From: Pseudidiomarina salinarum
Lineage (GTDB): Bacteria > Pseudomonadota > Gammaproteobacteria > Enterobacterales > Alteromonadaceae
NCBI RefSeq assembly: GCF_000753715.1
Contig: NZ_JPER01000001.1
Span: 868,001 to 932,000, forward strand
Direction: 5' to 3'
Length of the DNA stretch: 64,000 nucleotides
Shown: one piece after another, positions 45,927 through 55,851 of the stretch
Layout of the letters: the number at the start of each line of letters is the position of its first letter
Numbering within the stretch: the first letter of the stretch is position 1
Program-made: the position numbers and the translations under genes
Notes under the pieces: model-generated
Told to the model about the DNA's origin: nothing
The model's input: only the letters and a program-made list of their open reading frames with translations
Database searches by the model: none

Positions 45927-46886
45927 ATGACTGACACGACTGACTCTAAAATCTCCGGTGCCATCGCAGGCGAACAGCCGCGGCGCCAACTCGAAGATTT
46001 ACGTTGTGTCACCGCGATCGGTGGCGGTCATGGCTTAGGCCGCGTATTGTCGACCCTGTCGTTTTTACAGCGCCGCCTGGTCGGTATCGTCGCGACCACT
46101 GATAATGGCGGCGCCAGCGGTTTGCTCAGACGCAGTCAGCAAACCATTGCCTGGGGTGATATCCGCAATTGTCTGTCGCAACTGGCGCTGCAGCCCTTAG
46201 CAGCCGATGTATTAAATTATCGCTTCAGTGATGAACATGAGCTGAACGGCCATAATTTTGGCAATCTTTTACTGCATACGCTGGATGAGTTAAGCGCACG
46301 ACCACTTGACGGTATCCAATTACTTAGCCGGTTGCTTAATATCAACATCCGCTTACTGCCGATGTCCGAAACGTCTGTAGATCTGGTCGCCAGCACCCAT
46401 GAAGGCCTGGAGTGTTTCGGTGAGCTCGATGTTGACCTGCTTCACCATATGCCTACCGCGCTTAGCCTTGCCCCAGCCGTATCAGCGACACCAGAAGCCA
46501 TCCGCCATGTGCGCCGTAGCGATCTCATTATTCTTGGCCCGGGCAGCTTTCTGACGTCAATTATGCCGCCGCTACTGATGGCTGATTTAGCGCAGTCTAT
46601 CGCAGACAGTCAGGCGCCGGTCCTATTTATTGATAATCTAAGTCCGGAATATAGTCCGGCGGGCCGGTTGGCTTTATCGGAGCGTATCGACTGGCTGGAA
46701 CAGCAACTCGGCCGCCAGTTAATCGATCTGGTTATCAGTAATGCCCCGGATGCCGGGCTGAAAGTGCCTTATGTCGACCATATCGTGGCAGCCAGTGATG
46801 CACCCCATCGCCATGATCGCGACAGCCTGCTTAATGCAATTAAAGCGGCCGTCGAACTTTTAAACACAAAGATTCCCTCAAAATAG
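45927..46886 (+). CDS. YvcK/YbhK-like gluconeogenesis factor family protein
   Basis: The 319-residue protein belongs to the CofD/YvcK family, whose members bind UDP-sugars and affect cell shape and gluconeogenic growth. Features are AIGGGHGLGRVLSTL, ATTDNGGASGLLRRS, PWGDIRNCL-type (here AWGDIRNCLSQLA), HNFGNLLLHTL and LGPGSFLTSIMPPLL. Biochemical activity is not established. Single gene, 27 bases before the M14 gene; co-transcription is possible. Confidence 0.88.
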   Translation: MTDTTDSKISGAIAGEQPRRQLEDLRCVTAIGGGHGLGRVLSTLSFLQRRLVGIVATTDNGGASGLLRRSQQTIAWGDIRNCLSQLALQPLAADVLNYRFSDEHELNGHNFGNLLLHTLDELSARPLDGIQLLSRLLNINIRLLPMSETSVDLVASTHEGLECFGELDVDLLHHMPTALSLAPAVSATPEAIRHVRRSDLIILGPGSFLTSIMPPLLMADLAQSIADSQAPVLFIDNLSPEYSPAGRLALSERIDWLEQQLGRQLIDLVISNAPDAGLKVPYVDHIVAASDAPHRHDRDSLLNAIKAAVELLNTKIPSK

Positions 46887-46913
46887 GGCAATTATTCAGT
46901 TTAAGGATACTCA

Positions 46914-49586
46914 ATGAAATCCACCCGACTTGTTTCTGCCATGAGCCTGCTGTTGGGCTGTGCGCTATTATCCCCGGTAAGTCAGGCCGCCGACCAAATT
47001 GGTCTGGATGTTACTTATGACAGCCAGACGCCATCCATTGAAGCGACCCTTGGATATCCCGCCGGTAGCAAGATTACTGCGCCTGATGCCATGCATCAGT
47101 ATTTCCAGGCGTTAGCGAAGGCCCATCCACAGCAGGTGAAGCTGAACTATTACGGCAACAGCTGGGAAAGCCGGCCGTTATACTATGTTGCCATTTCAAG
47201 CGCTGAAAACATCAGCAAACTGGACGCCTTTAAAGAAGGTATGCAGCAACTGGCAGATCCCCGCACCACATCTAAAGCTGAGGCGGATCAGTTGATTAGC
47301 TCGCTGCCTGCCAGTGTCTGGCTTTCCTACGGGGTACACGGCAACGAAATATCCTCGCCTGAAGCGGGCATGGTCACGGCCTGGCACCTGCTCGCCGCCG
47401 ACGATCAGCAAACCCGCGACTATCTTGATAACGCTATTGTCTTTATCGATCCGCTACAGAATCCCGATGGCCGTGCGCGCTTTGTCAGCCGCTACTATAT
47501 GACGGTCGGAATTGAGCACAGCGCTGATCGCATCTCGGCTGAACATAATGAACCCTGGCCCAGCGGGCGCAGCAACCATTATCTGTTTGACCTCAACCGT
47601 GACTGGATTGCGCTGACCCAGCCAGAAATCGCCGGTCAGGTGGATGCCCTGCTGAACTATTACCCGCTGGTATTTGTCGATCTGCACGAAATGGGTGGCG
47701 ACACCAGCTACTACTTTACTCCCGAAGCTGAACCCTATAATCCGCTGATTACTGAGGCTCAACGCAAGGCACTCTGGACCATCGGTGAGAATAATGGCGC
47801 CTGGTTTGACGAGCGCGGCTACGATTACTTTACCCGCGAAATTTTTGATGCCTTTTATCCTGGTTACGGTGCCAGTTGGCCGCTGTACCACGGCGCACTG
47901 TCGATGACCTACGAAATGGCTTCGGCGCGGGGCCACAAGTTTCGTACCAAAGACGGCGAGATACTAACCTACGGCGATGGCGTGCAGCGGCACTTCGTTG
48001 CCTCGATGGCCACCATTGAAACCACCGCCCGTGAACGCGAAAGCTTATTACGTAACTTCTGGAATTATCGTCAGCAGGCTATTGCCCAGGGTAAAGCCAG
48101 TAAAGAGCGCTATACCATTATTCCTGGTACCAGTGACCCTGCCGGCGCACGCAAACTGGCCGGCCTGCTGGTTCAGCACGGTGTCGAAGTGCAACAGGCA
48201 ACGGAAAGCTTCATGGTCTGTGGCAGTGAATTCCCCGCTGGCAGCTATGTGGTCGACAGTGCCCAGCCGGCTCATTTCATGGTCCGGACATTGCTGGACG
48301 TCGATGTACCGATGGCGGATTACTTCATCGAGGAACAGGAGCGTCGCCGGGCACAGAACCTCCCGGATCAGATCTATGATGTAACCGCCTGGTCGTTACC
48401 GCTGATGTTCAACCTCGAACGGAAGGCCTGTGGCACCGCACCTGCGGTTCGTTACAGCGCTGTTGATGAACGGCTGATTGAACCTGGCAAGGTTGTAAAT
48501 CCCGATGCCAAAGTTGGTTTTATTGCCGCCTGGGGTGATATGAACAGCGGCCGTTTGCTTACTGCCGCGCTTCGTGAAGGCTTGCTGGTAAAACAATCTG
48601 ACTTGCCATTTACTCATGCGAACGGCGAGCGTTATCCGGCTGGCAGCCTGATTTTTACCCGCGCTGACAACAGCGATGGCCTTTCCTCTACCCTGCAACA
48701 GCTTGCTCTGAGCACCGGCGCGAGTATCGAAGGCGTGGACAGTAGCTGGGTAACCGACGGACCAAACTTCGGTTCAAGCAATGTGCAGCGAGTGCATGCG
48801 CCGAATATCGCCCTGGCCTGGGATGAACCTCTCTCCAGTCTCAATGCCGGTCATACCCGGTATGTGATTGAGCAGCAGTTTAATTACCCGGTTACCGCTA
48901 TCCGCCCTGACCGCTTAGCCAGTTCTGACCTGAGCCATTATCAGGTGTTAATTGTCCCGGCGACCGCTGGCGATTTAGGCGCGGCTTTTGGCGAGAACGG
49001 CAACAAGAATATCCAGCAATGGGTTCAGCGCGGCGGTGTACTTATTACCTTAGGTACCGCGACGAACTGGGCAGTACAGCATGAGCTGCTGAGCAGCGCC
49101 CTGGAAGAAGTTGCACAAACCAAAGAACCCGGGCATGGCGATGAGAACAAGGTGCCGGGAATGCTGTTTGAAAGCGCTGAAGAGGTCTCGCACTATATTA
49201 CCCCTGACAGCGCAGCGCCTTACTGGAGTTCAGGTGTGTTAACCCGGATGAAGGTTGATCAGGAGCACTGGCTGAGCGCAGGCGTCAAGCCTGAAGTGAT
49301 TGCGCTGACGGTTGGTAACCAGATATACCGCCCGCTGACTATTGATAACGGGCGTAACATTGTTACCTATGCGGGTGAGAAGGAGCTGTTGGCAAGCGGT
49401 TATCTGTGGTCTGAAAATCAAACCCAGCTCGCTTACAAGCCTTATCTGATGTGGGAACCCAAAGGTAAAGGTATGGTGATCAGCTTTGCGCAGGAACCAA
49501 CTTACCGGGCTTATCTGGACGGGCTGAATATCTTACTGATGAATGCGATATTTGGTGGCGCTTCACACGCCACCCCGCTGCGGTAA
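46914..49586 (+). CDS. Secreted M14 family zinc carboxypeptidase
   Basis: The 890-residue protein has a signal peptide (to about residue 25) and an M14 domain (about 50-370). Zinc ligands H142 and E145 are in VHGNEIS, H258 in DLHEM, the substrate Arg region is NPDGR (183-187) and the likely catalytic Glu is E334 in TYEMASARG. The C-terminal 500 residues (about 400-890) are beta/alpha and include a GATase-like segment (YQVLIVPATAGDLG, then WVQRGGVLITLGTA). This long form is common in marine gammaproteobacteria. AAGGATACTCA is the ribosome binding site. A perfect palindrome covers the stop. Confidence 0.9.
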   Translation: MKSTRLVSAMSLLLGCALLSPVSQAADQIGLDVTYDSQTPSIEATLGYPAGSKITAPDAMHQYFQALAKAHPQQVKLNYYGNSWESRPLYYVAISSAENISKLDAFKEGMQQLADPRTTSKAEADQLISSLPASVWLSYGVHGNEISSPEAGMVTAWHLLAADDQQTRDYLDNAIVFIDPLQNPDGRARFVSRYYMTVGIEHSADRISAEHNEPWPSGRSNHYLFDLNRDWIALTQPEIAGQVDALLNYYPLVFVDLHEMGGDTSYYFTPEAEPYNPLITEAQRKALWTIGENNGAWFDERGYDYFTREIFDAFYPGYGASWPLYHGALSMTYEMASARGHKFRTKDGEILTYGDGVQRHFVASMATIETTARERESLLRNFWNYRQQAIAQGKASKERYTIIPGTSDPAGARKLAGLLVQHGVEVQQATESFMVCGSEFPAGSYVVDSAQPAHFMVRTLLDVDVPMADYFIEEQERRRAQNLPDQIYDVTAWSLPLMFNLERKACGTAPAVRYSAVDERLIEPGKVVNPDAKVGFIAAWGDMNSGRLLTAALREGLLVKQSDLPFTHANGERYPAGSLIFTRADNSDGLSSTLQQLALSTGASIEGVDSSWVTDGPNFGSSNVQRVHAPNIALAWDEPLSSLNAGHTRYVIEQQFNYPVTAIRPDRLASSDLSHYQVLIVPATAGDLGAAFGENGNKNIQQWVQRGGVLITLGTATNWAVQHELLSSALEEVAQTKEPGHGDENKVPGMLFESAEEVSHYITPDSAAPYWSSGVLTRMKVDQEHWLSAGVKPEVIALTVGNQIYRPLTIDNGRNIVTYAGEKELLASGYLWSENQTQLAYKPYLMWEPKGKGMVISFAQEPTYRAYLDGLNILLMNAIFGGASHATPLR

Positions 49587-49596
49587 ACCGCAGCGG
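49575..49596. repeat. Palindrome across the M14 gene stop codon
   Basis: CCGCTGCGGT and ACCGCAGCGG, each ten bases, flank AA; the stop TAA is inside. It separates convergent M14 and dcd genes and may act as a hairpin terminator for both, though no T tract follows. Confidence 0.6.
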
Positions 49597-49607
49597 TAGC
49601 AACCAAT

Positions 49608-50198
49608 TCAGCTATTATCGTCAGCTGCAATGCGGGAGGCTACGGCCCCCCGCTGATTCTTATACTTGGCGTCATCACGTTTACTGTATGGTCGCGCGCA
49701 GGCTTCATCCAGTTGTTCGAAGCTAAGCGCGCCGATTTTCATCAGTGGCCGCAATGCCAGCGGCAGCTTACCACTATTAAAAAATTCAAGTACCACCTGC
49801 CCTGACCAGCCCGGATCGATCCGGTGCGCGGTAACATGCACCATCAGCCCCAGTCGTGCCAGCGACGAACGTCCGTCCAGCCAGCCCACCATATCGTCAG
49901 GCAGAGTGACTGCTTCATGAGTAACCGCCAGCGCAAATTCACCCGGATGAATAAAAAATGCCTGTTCCTGGCTAAGCACTATCGGGTCGCTCATGACCTG
50001 CTGAATGGCCCGGTTAATATCTTCCCGCTGCCCACTGATATCAATAAAGGCAGCGGCATGATCCTGTAATACCCGAAATTCATTACCCAGGTGAATATCA
50101 ACGGTTACACCGCTGATATCTTCCGATAAGGGCGCCGGCTCAATGCCAATTTTCCCTGCAGCCAGGTAAGCTTCGATTTGACGATCAGTTAAACGCAT
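49608..50198 (-). CDS. dcd: dCTP deaminase
   Basis: Dcd converts dCTP to dUTP, the first step to dTMP in this type of bacterium. The 196-residue protein has [44 protein letters not shown], the catalytic Glu in [17 protein letters not shown] and [10 protein letters not shown]. It ends with the family's [21 protein letters not shown] before ATG is the ribosome binding site. It follows apbC/mrp by 24 bases on the same strand, the usual gammaproteobacterial order (mrp-dcd). Confidence 0.96.
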   Translation of the reverse strand: MRLTDRQIEAYLAAGKIGIEPAPLSEDISGVTVDIHLGNEFRVLQDHAAAFIDISGQREDINRAIQQVMSDPIVLSQEQAFFIHPGEFALAVTHEAVTLPDDMVGWLDGRSSLARLGLMVHVTAHRIDPGWSGQVVLEFFNSGKLPLALRPLMKIGALSFEQLDEACARPYSKRDDAKYKNQRGAVASRIAADDNS

Positions 50199-50222
50199 TT
50201 ATTAATCTCCCTGTTCAGCAAA

Positions 50223-51272
50223 CTATACCTGATTCTTCGCTTGCTGGTATAGCTGCATAGACAGTTGCTGAGCGCTGTTGCGCATGATTTCACAGAGTGG
50301 ATCAGTGGGGTCGCTAATCAGTAACGGTCGCCCTTCATCCAATCCGGCCCGCAGCCGTGAAGCTAAGGGCCATTGCCCTAATAAAGGCACCTGTTCGGCG
50401 GCTGCCACGCGGGCACCACCCTCGGTACCAAAAATGGCTTCGCGGTGGCCGCACTGGCCGCACTCAAAAAAGCTCATATTTTCAATCAAACCGGTAATTG
50501 GCACACCAACTTTACGAAACATACTGATGCCTTTTTCCGCATCCGCCAGCGCTACCGTTTGCGGCGTGGTGACCACCACCACTCCGGTAATTGGCAGCTT
50601 CTGGGCGAAGGTCAACTGGATATCGCCGGTACCCGGCGGCATATCAACGATCAGGTAATCAAGCGCGGGCCATTTGGTATCACGAAACAACTGCTGTAAC
50701 GCAGCACTGGCCATAGGCCCGCGCCAGATTGCCGCATCTTTTGCTTCGGTCAGATACCCTAGCGAGCTTACTGCAATGCCATGGCGCTGGTGCGGGATCA
50801 TTTTCTGCTGCTCATTGAACTGCAGCTTGTCCTCCAGCCCGCCTAACATAGTCGGCAGCGAGGGCCCGTATACATCGGCATCAAGAATACCGACCCGCGC
50901 CCCAAACTCAGCCAGCGCTAGCGCCAGTTGCACGCTTACCGAGGATTTACCCACTCCGCCTTTGCCCGACGACACCACGATCACATTGCCGTAGATCAGA
51001 GGTAATTCAGGCTGGGAGTTGGGCAGTTTTTCAATTTTTAGCTTACGTTCCCAACTGAGCTGACCCAGCTCAGGGTCTTCCCGGAAGGGTTGCAGAATAC
51101 TGTCGCCGGCAGCAAAAGGTAAAGTGAGCGTCGCCTGCTGACCGCTGACCTGAATCCAGCTGGCCGGAACGTCACCTGTCCATCCTGGTAGCTGTAGCTG
51201 CCCGAGTGCCTTTAATTGCGCCGTGCTCAAGCCACTGCTGTCAGACTTGCTTTTGCGGAATCGATCAAACAT
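50223..51272 (-). CDS. apbC: Iron-sulfur cluster carrier protein Mrp (ApbC)
   Basis: Mrp/ApbC is a P-loop NTPase that binds and transfers Fe-S clusters. From the ATG at 51272 (GAGGCG upstream) the 349-residue protein has a short N-terminal DUF59-like region, Walker A GKGGVGKS (103-110), the DADVYGPSLPTMLG block, MPPGTGD and a CxxC in FFECGQCGHREAIFG near 265, which binds the cluster between subunits. It is divergent from metG with 120 bases between them, as in E. coli. Confidence 0.95.
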   Translation of the reverse strand: MFDRFRKSKSDSSGLSTAQLKALGQLQLPGWTGDVPASWIQVSGQQATLTLPFAAGDSILQPFREDPELGQLSWERKLKIEKLPNSQPELPLIYGNVIVVSSGKGGVGKSSVSVQLALALAEFGARVGILDADVYGPSLPTMLGGLEDKLQFNEQQKMIPHQRHGIAVSSLGYLTEAKDAAIWRGPMASAALQQLFRDTKWPALDYLIVDMPPGTGDIQLTFAQKLPITGVVVVTTPQTVALADAEKGISMFRKVGVPITGLIENMSFFECGQCGHREAIFGTEGGARVAAAEQVPLLGQWPLASRLRAGLDEGRPLLISDPTDPLCEIMRNSAQQLSMQLYQQAKNQV

Positions 51273-51392
51273 CAGAACGCCTCTGTGCAAATGCCATTGA
51301 AGCCCGCATGATACGGTGACTCTGGCTGGATTGCCAGTGATGATTAGGGTACACTTCAGGCTTTCAGAATCACCGAATCAACGGAAGCATTC

Positions 51393-53426
51393 ATGACCCA
51401 AGCGACACGCAAAATTCTGGTTACCAACGCCTTACCCTACGCCAATGGCCCCATCCATATAGGCCATATGCTCGGCTATATTCAGGCCGATATCTGGGTA
51501 CGTTTTCAAAAGCTCCGTGGTAACGAATGCCATTATGTTTGTGCTGACGATGCCCATGGCACACCTATCATGCTTAAAGCCAAGCAACTAGGTATGCAGC
51601 CCGAGCAGATGATTGAGCAGATGAACCAGGCGCATCAGGCCGATTTTGCGAATTTTCATGTCGCCTTTGATCATTACCACTCAACCCACAGCCCGGAAAA
51701 CCGCGAACTGGCGGAACTCATCTATACCCGGTTACGCGAAAAGGGTCATATTAAGACGTCGGTTATTGAACAGCTGTATGATCCCCAACAGAAAATGTTT
51801 CTGCCTGATCGCTTCGTAAAAGGCGAATGCCCCAAGTGCGGTGCTGAAGATCAATATGGCGACAACTGTGACGTCTGCGGTGCCACTTATGCACCAACCG
51901 ACCTCAAGAATCCAAAATCAGCGGTTTCAGGTGCTACGCCGGAGTTGCGCGAATCAGAACATTACTTTTTTGACCTGCCTGCCTTCAGCGACATGCTGAA
52001 AGCCTGGACCCGCTCAGGTTCACTGCAGGATGAAATGGCCAACAAACTAAACGAATGGTTTGAGTCTGGCCTGCAGCAGTGGGACATCAGCCGTGACGCG
52101 CCCTACTTTGGTTTTGAAATTCCCGACGCCCCCGGCAAATACTTTTATGTGTGGCTGGATGCGCCCATTGGTTACATGAGTAGCTTTAAAAACTACTGCG
52201 CGGTAACCGGCAACGCTGACTTTGCCAGCTACTGGAAGCAAGACAGCGATGCCGAGCTTTATCACTTTATTGGTAAAGATATTATCTACTTCCACAGCCT
52301 GTTCTGGCCAGCCATGCTAAAAGGAGCCGACTTCCGGCAACCCACCAATGTCTGGGCCCATGGTTTTATTACCGTCAATGGCACCAAGATGTCGAAGTCA
52401 AAAGGCACCTTTATTATGGCGCGGACCTATCTGGATCATCTGGATCCAGACTACCTGCGCTACTATTTTGCCGCCAAGCTCACCAGCCGTATCGATGACC
52501 TTGATCTGAACCTCACTGATTTCGCGCAGCGCGTGAACGCAGACTTAGTGGGCAAAGTAGTCAACATCGCCAGCCGCTGTGCCGGCTTTATCAGCAAAAA
52601 GTTCGACGGCAAGTTAGCCGCACAGATTAGCGATACCAGTTTGCTGGATGAGTTTCAGGCAGCGGGTGACAGCATTGCCAGTGCTTACGAGAAACGCGAG
52701 TTTTCCAAGGCTATGCGCGACATCATGGCACTGGCCGACAAAGCCAACTTCTATATTGCGGAAAAAGAACCCTGGCAGCTGATTAAAGATCCCGCTAAAG
52801 CCAGTGAAGTACAGGAAATCTGCTCCATCGGCATTAATTTGTTCCGGTTACTGATGATTTACCTGACGCCGGTCGTTCCGGCACTGGCCAGCAGGGTTCA
52901 GGAATTCCTGAACGACAGTTTCACCTGGGACAGCCATAAAGTAGTGCTGAAAGATCACGGCATTGCGCCTTTTAAAGCGCTGCTACAACGAATTGAAATG
53001 GATAAAGTGAACGCCATGATTGACGATTCAAAAGAACAGAACGCTGTGGCAGCAAAGCCTGCCAGCGGCAATGATGAATTACAGCAAGACCCGCTTAGTC
53101 CGGAGATAAGCTTTGACGATTTTGCGAAGGTTGACCTGCGGGTCGCCCAGATTGTGAATGCTGAACATGTTGAAGGCGCGGATAAATTACTTAAGCTAAC
53201 GCTCGATCTCGGTGGTGAAACCCGGCAGGTGTTTGCCGGCATTAAGGCCGCCTATGATCCGGCCAGCCTGATTGGACAGCATACCGTTATGGTTGCCAAT
53301 CTGGCACCACGCAAAATGCGTTTCGGCTTATCTGAAGGCATGGTACTGGCGGCAGGGCCTGGCGGTGACGAACTATATATTATGAACCCTCACGACGGTG
53401 CCCGTGCGGGCATGCGGGTCAAATAG
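51393..53426 (+). CDS. metG: Methionyl-tRNA synthetase
   Basis: MetG charges initiator and elongator tRNA-Met. The 677-residue protein has the HIGH motif (22-25, PIHIGHML), a zinc knuckle with four cysteines ([18 protein letters not shown]), the KMSKS loop ([10 protein letters not shown] near 333), the anticodon-binding helical domain and a C-terminal EMAPII/OB tRNA-binding domain (about 575-677, [12 protein letters not shown]). Full length as in E. coli. CGGAAGCATTC is the ribosome binding site. Its TAG is followed immediately by the rlmI ATG. Confidence 0.98.
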   Translation: MTQATRKILVTNALPYANGPIHIGHMLGYIQADIWVRFQKLRGNECHYVCADDAHGTPIMLKAKQLGMQPEQMIEQMNQAHQADFANFHVAFDHYHSTHSPENRELAELIYTRLREKGHIKTSVIEQLYDPQQKMFLPDRFVKGECPKCGAEDQYGDNCDVCGATYAPTDLKNPKSAVSGATPELRESEHYFFDLPAFSDMLKAWTRSGSLQDEMANKLNEWFESGLQQWDISRDAPYFGFEIPDAPGKYFYVWLDAPIGYMSSFKNYCAVTGNADFASYWKQDSDAELYHFIGKDIIYFHSLFWPAMLKGADFRQPTNVWAHGFITVNGTKMSKSKGTFIMARTYLDHLDPDYLRYYFAAKLTSRIDDLDLNLTDFAQRVNADLVGKVVNIASRCAGFISKKFDGKLAAQISDTSLLDEFQAAGDSIASAYEKREFSKAMRDIMALADKANFYIAEKEPWQLIKDPAKASEVQEICSIGINLFRLLMIYLTPVVPALASRVQEFLNDSFTWDSHKVVLKDHGIAPFKALLQRIEMDKVNAMIDDSKEQNAVAAKPASGNDELQQDPLSPEISFDDFAKVDLRVAQIVNAEHVEGADKLLKLTLDLGGETRQVFAGIKAAYDPASLIGQHTVMVANLAPRKMRFGLSEGMVLAAGPGGDELYIMNPHDGARAGMRVK

Positions 53427-54617
53427 ATGCCAGCCACCATTCACCTCAGTCCCGGCAAAGAAAAATCCTTGCGCCGCCTGCACCCCTGGGTATTCAGCGG
53501 TGCTATTGCCCGCGTCAAAGGCTCGCCGGCCGATGGCGAGACGGTTTCGGTACATAGCAGCACCGGTGACTGGCTGGGGTATGGCGCCTGGTCGTCGCGC
53601 TCACAAATCCGGGTGCGAATTTGGAGTTTTAATCAGTCTGAGCAAATTAATGACCAGTTTTTTGCTGATCGCATTGGTGCCGCCATTGCATTGCGCAACA
53701 GCTTATCCATCAACAGCAATGCCTGGCGGGTAGTGGCAGCGGAGTCGGACGAATTACCGGGTATTACCATAGACAAATATGATAACTGGCTGGTTTGTCA
53801 GTTACTCAGCACCGGTGCCGAACGCTGGCGCGATAGTATCGTCGCCGCACTGCGCAGCTACTTTCCCGAATGTAATATTTTCGAACGTTCCGATGTCGAT
53901 GTGCGCAAAAAAGAGGGCCTGCAACCCATCATCCAGCTGCTCTACTCTGCCGACGGCGAGCCACCGCCTGCTACGGTCTGGATTAACGAAAACGGTTTGC
54001 AGCTCGGCGTTGATATTCAGGGCGGACATAAAACCGGATACTACCTGGATCAGCGTGACAGTCGTCTTGCGATCCAGGCTTACGCCAAAGATAAGCGGGT
54101 ACTGAATGCCTTTAGCTATACCGGCGGCTTTGGTATTTACGCCGTCGCAGCCGGCGCCAGCCAGGTCGTCAACCTGGACGTATCCGAGCCAGCGCTGACT
54201 CAGGCAGTCAGTAATCAGCAACAAAATGATCTGCCTGCTGAGCGCTTCGAGAATATGAAGATTGATGTGTTTGAGGCGCTACGTAAGTTTCATCATCAGG
54301 GTGAACGCTTTGACGTTATCGTGCTCGACCCACCTAAGTTCGTGGACAGCAAAGCGAACCTGATCAACGCCTGCCGGGGCTATAAAGACATTAATCGCCT
54401 CGCCTGCATGATCTTAAACCCGGGTGGCACCCTGATCACCTTTTCCTGTTCAGGATTACTATCGGGCGAGCTGTTTCAGAAAGTGGTTGCCGATGCCGCA
54501 CTGGACGCTAAACGCCCTATGCATATCATTGAACATCTTTACCAGTCAGCAGATCATCCGGTACGGACCAATTTCCCGGAATCGCTCTACCTTAAAGGGC
54601 TGGTGCTGCGCGGTTGA
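53427..54617 (+). CDS. rlmI: 23S rRNA m5C1962 methyltransferase RlmI
   Basis: RlmI methylates C1962 of 23S rRNA. The 396-residue protein has an N-terminal PUA domain (KEKSLRRLHPWVFSGAIARVKG), the central hairpin with RSDVDVRKKEGLQ, and a Rossmann methyltransferase with HKTGYYLDQRDSR, LNAFSYTGGFGIYA, DPPKFVDSK and the catalytic Cys in LITFSCSGLL. Alignment with E. coli RlmI is end to end. The ATG directly follows the metG stop with no spacer and no strong ribosome binding site, so coupling to metG translation is likely. Confidence 0.95.
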   Translation: MPATIHLSPGKEKSLRRLHPWVFSGAIARVKGSPADGETVSVHSSTGDWLGYGAWSSRSQIRVRIWSFNQSEQINDQFFADRIGAAIALRNSLSINSNAWRVVAAESDELPGITIDKYDNWLVCQLLSTGAERWRDSIVAALRSYFPECNIFERSDVDVRKKEGLQPIIQLLYSADGEPPPATVWINENGLQLGVDIQGGHKTGYYLDQRDSRLAIQAYAKDKRVLNAFSYTGGFGIYAVAAGASQVVNLDVSEPALTQAVSNQQQNDLPAERFENMKIDVFEALRKFHHQGERFDVIVLDPPKFVDSKANLINACRGYKDINRLACMILNPGGTLITFSCSGLLSGELFQKVVADAALDAKRPMHIIEHLYQSADHPVRTNFPESLYLKGLVLRG

Positions 54618-54666
54618 GTTGACTAGTATTACCAGGGTATAAACTAAGTAGCTTATTGAGGTGACT

Positions 54667-55038
54667 ATGAGTTCAGAGACAATTTTCGATAAGATTATTA
54701 ACGGCGAAGTGCCTGCAGATATCGTGTATGAAGATGACATAAGTATCGCCTTTAAAGATGTAAATCCGCAGGCACCTATTCACATCTTAATTATCCCGAA
54801 AAAACCGATCGCCACCATAAACGATATTACTGAAGATGACCGCGAGCTGGTTGGGCACCTGTATGTCGTGGCCGGCCGCATTGCGGTGCAACATGGCTTT
54901 GCAAAAGACGGTTACCGTACGGTAATGAACTGCAATCAGGATGGCGGTCAGTCCGTATTCCATATTCACCTGCATCTGCTGGCCGGAACCACCATGGGCT
55001 GGCCGCCGTTCGCGAATAACAAACCGAAAGCTGGCTAG
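54667..55038 (+). CDS. hinT: HIT family nucleoside phosphoramidase HinT
   Basis: HinT hydrolyses purine nucleoside phosphoramidates. The 123-residue protein has ETIFDKIINGEVPADIVYEDD at the start, NPQAPIHILIIPKKPIATI and the HIT triad HIHLHLL. Length is as in E. coli HinT. I chose the ATG at 54667, preceded by TTGAGGTGA, over the GTG at 54661, which lies inside that ribosome binding site. Its TAG abuts the ATG of the next gene. Confidence 0.94.
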   Translation: MSSETIFDKIINGEVPADIVYEDDISIAFKDVNPQAPIHILIIPKKPIATINDITEDDRELVGHLYVVAGRIAVQHGFAKDGYRTVMNCNQDGGQSVFHIHLHLLAGTTMGWPPFANNKPKAG

Positions 55039-55851
55039 ATGGGCGTCGGGGTCGCCGCCGAGGTATGGATACGACTGGGATGCTTTCTCGGCGTTCTGCT
55101 ACTGATGCTGTTATGGGAGTGGCGGCGGCCAAAGCGTCACAATAAAATCAAGCGAAGTCAGCGCTGGCGCAGTAACCTGAGCCTGGTGGTCGTAAATACC
55201 CTGGCGCTGCGAATTCTCATTCCGGCCGGTGCCGTAGGTGCAGCACTCTGGTCAGCCGATAATAACTTTGGCCTGTTACGGCAAACCGACTGGCCGGTCT
55301 GGGTTATCGGGATCATCGGCCTGATACTACTGGATATTGCCATTTACTGGCAGCACCGTCTGTTTCATATGATCCCGTTGTTATGGCGCATTCACCGGGT
55401 CCATCACGCCGACCCTGAATTTGATACCACCACCGGCCTGCGCTTTCACCCCCTGGAAATCCTGCTCAGCATGCTGATAAAAATCGGGGTGGTACTGGCG
55501 TTTGGAATCCCGCTATGGGCGGTAATTACTTTTGAAGTTGTGCTGAATGCAACCTCACTGTTTACCCACGGCAATGTCGCACTACCCCGTCCCTGGGAAG
55601 CCCCGGTCAGGGCCCTGATAGTCACCCAGGAAATGCATCGTATTCATCACAGTCAGCGCAAAGAAGAAACCAATAGTAATTATGGTTTTAATCTCTCGGT
55701 CTGGGATCGCGTCTTCCGCAGTTATACCCGCGAATCAAAAGACGGCTCGGATGGCATCCGGATTGGCCTGAAACAGTACCAGGATGTAACTGAAACCACC
55801 GGCTTAAAGGGGATGCTGACTATTCCTTTCCGGGATCCAAAGACAGATTAG
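55039..55851 (+). CDS. Fatty acid hydroxylase/sterol desaturase superfamily membrane protein
   Basis: The 270-residue protein is a di-iron membrane hydroxylase/desaturase. It has about four membrane segments and three His boxes: HRLFH, HRVHH and HRIHH, plus HPLE between, which together bind the iron pair. Such proteins hydroxylate or desaturate lipids or carotenoids; the substrate is unknown. The start codon abuts the hinT stop with no spacer. Its last 32 bases overlap the 3' end of the convergent ynjF gene. Confidence 0.87.
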   Translation: MGVGVAAEVWIRLGCFLGVLLLMLLWEWRRPKRHNKIKRSQRWRSNLSLVVVNTLALRILIPAGAVGAALWSADNNFGLLRQTDWPVWVIGIIGLILLDIAIYWQHRLFHMIPLLWRIHRVHHADPEFDTTTGLRFHPLEILLSMLIKIGVVLAFGIPLWAVITFEVVLNATSLFTHGNVALPRPWEAPVRALIVTQEMHRIHHSQRKEETNSNYGFNLSVWDRVFRSYTRESKDGSDGIRIGLKQYQDVTETTGLKGMLTIPFRDPKTD

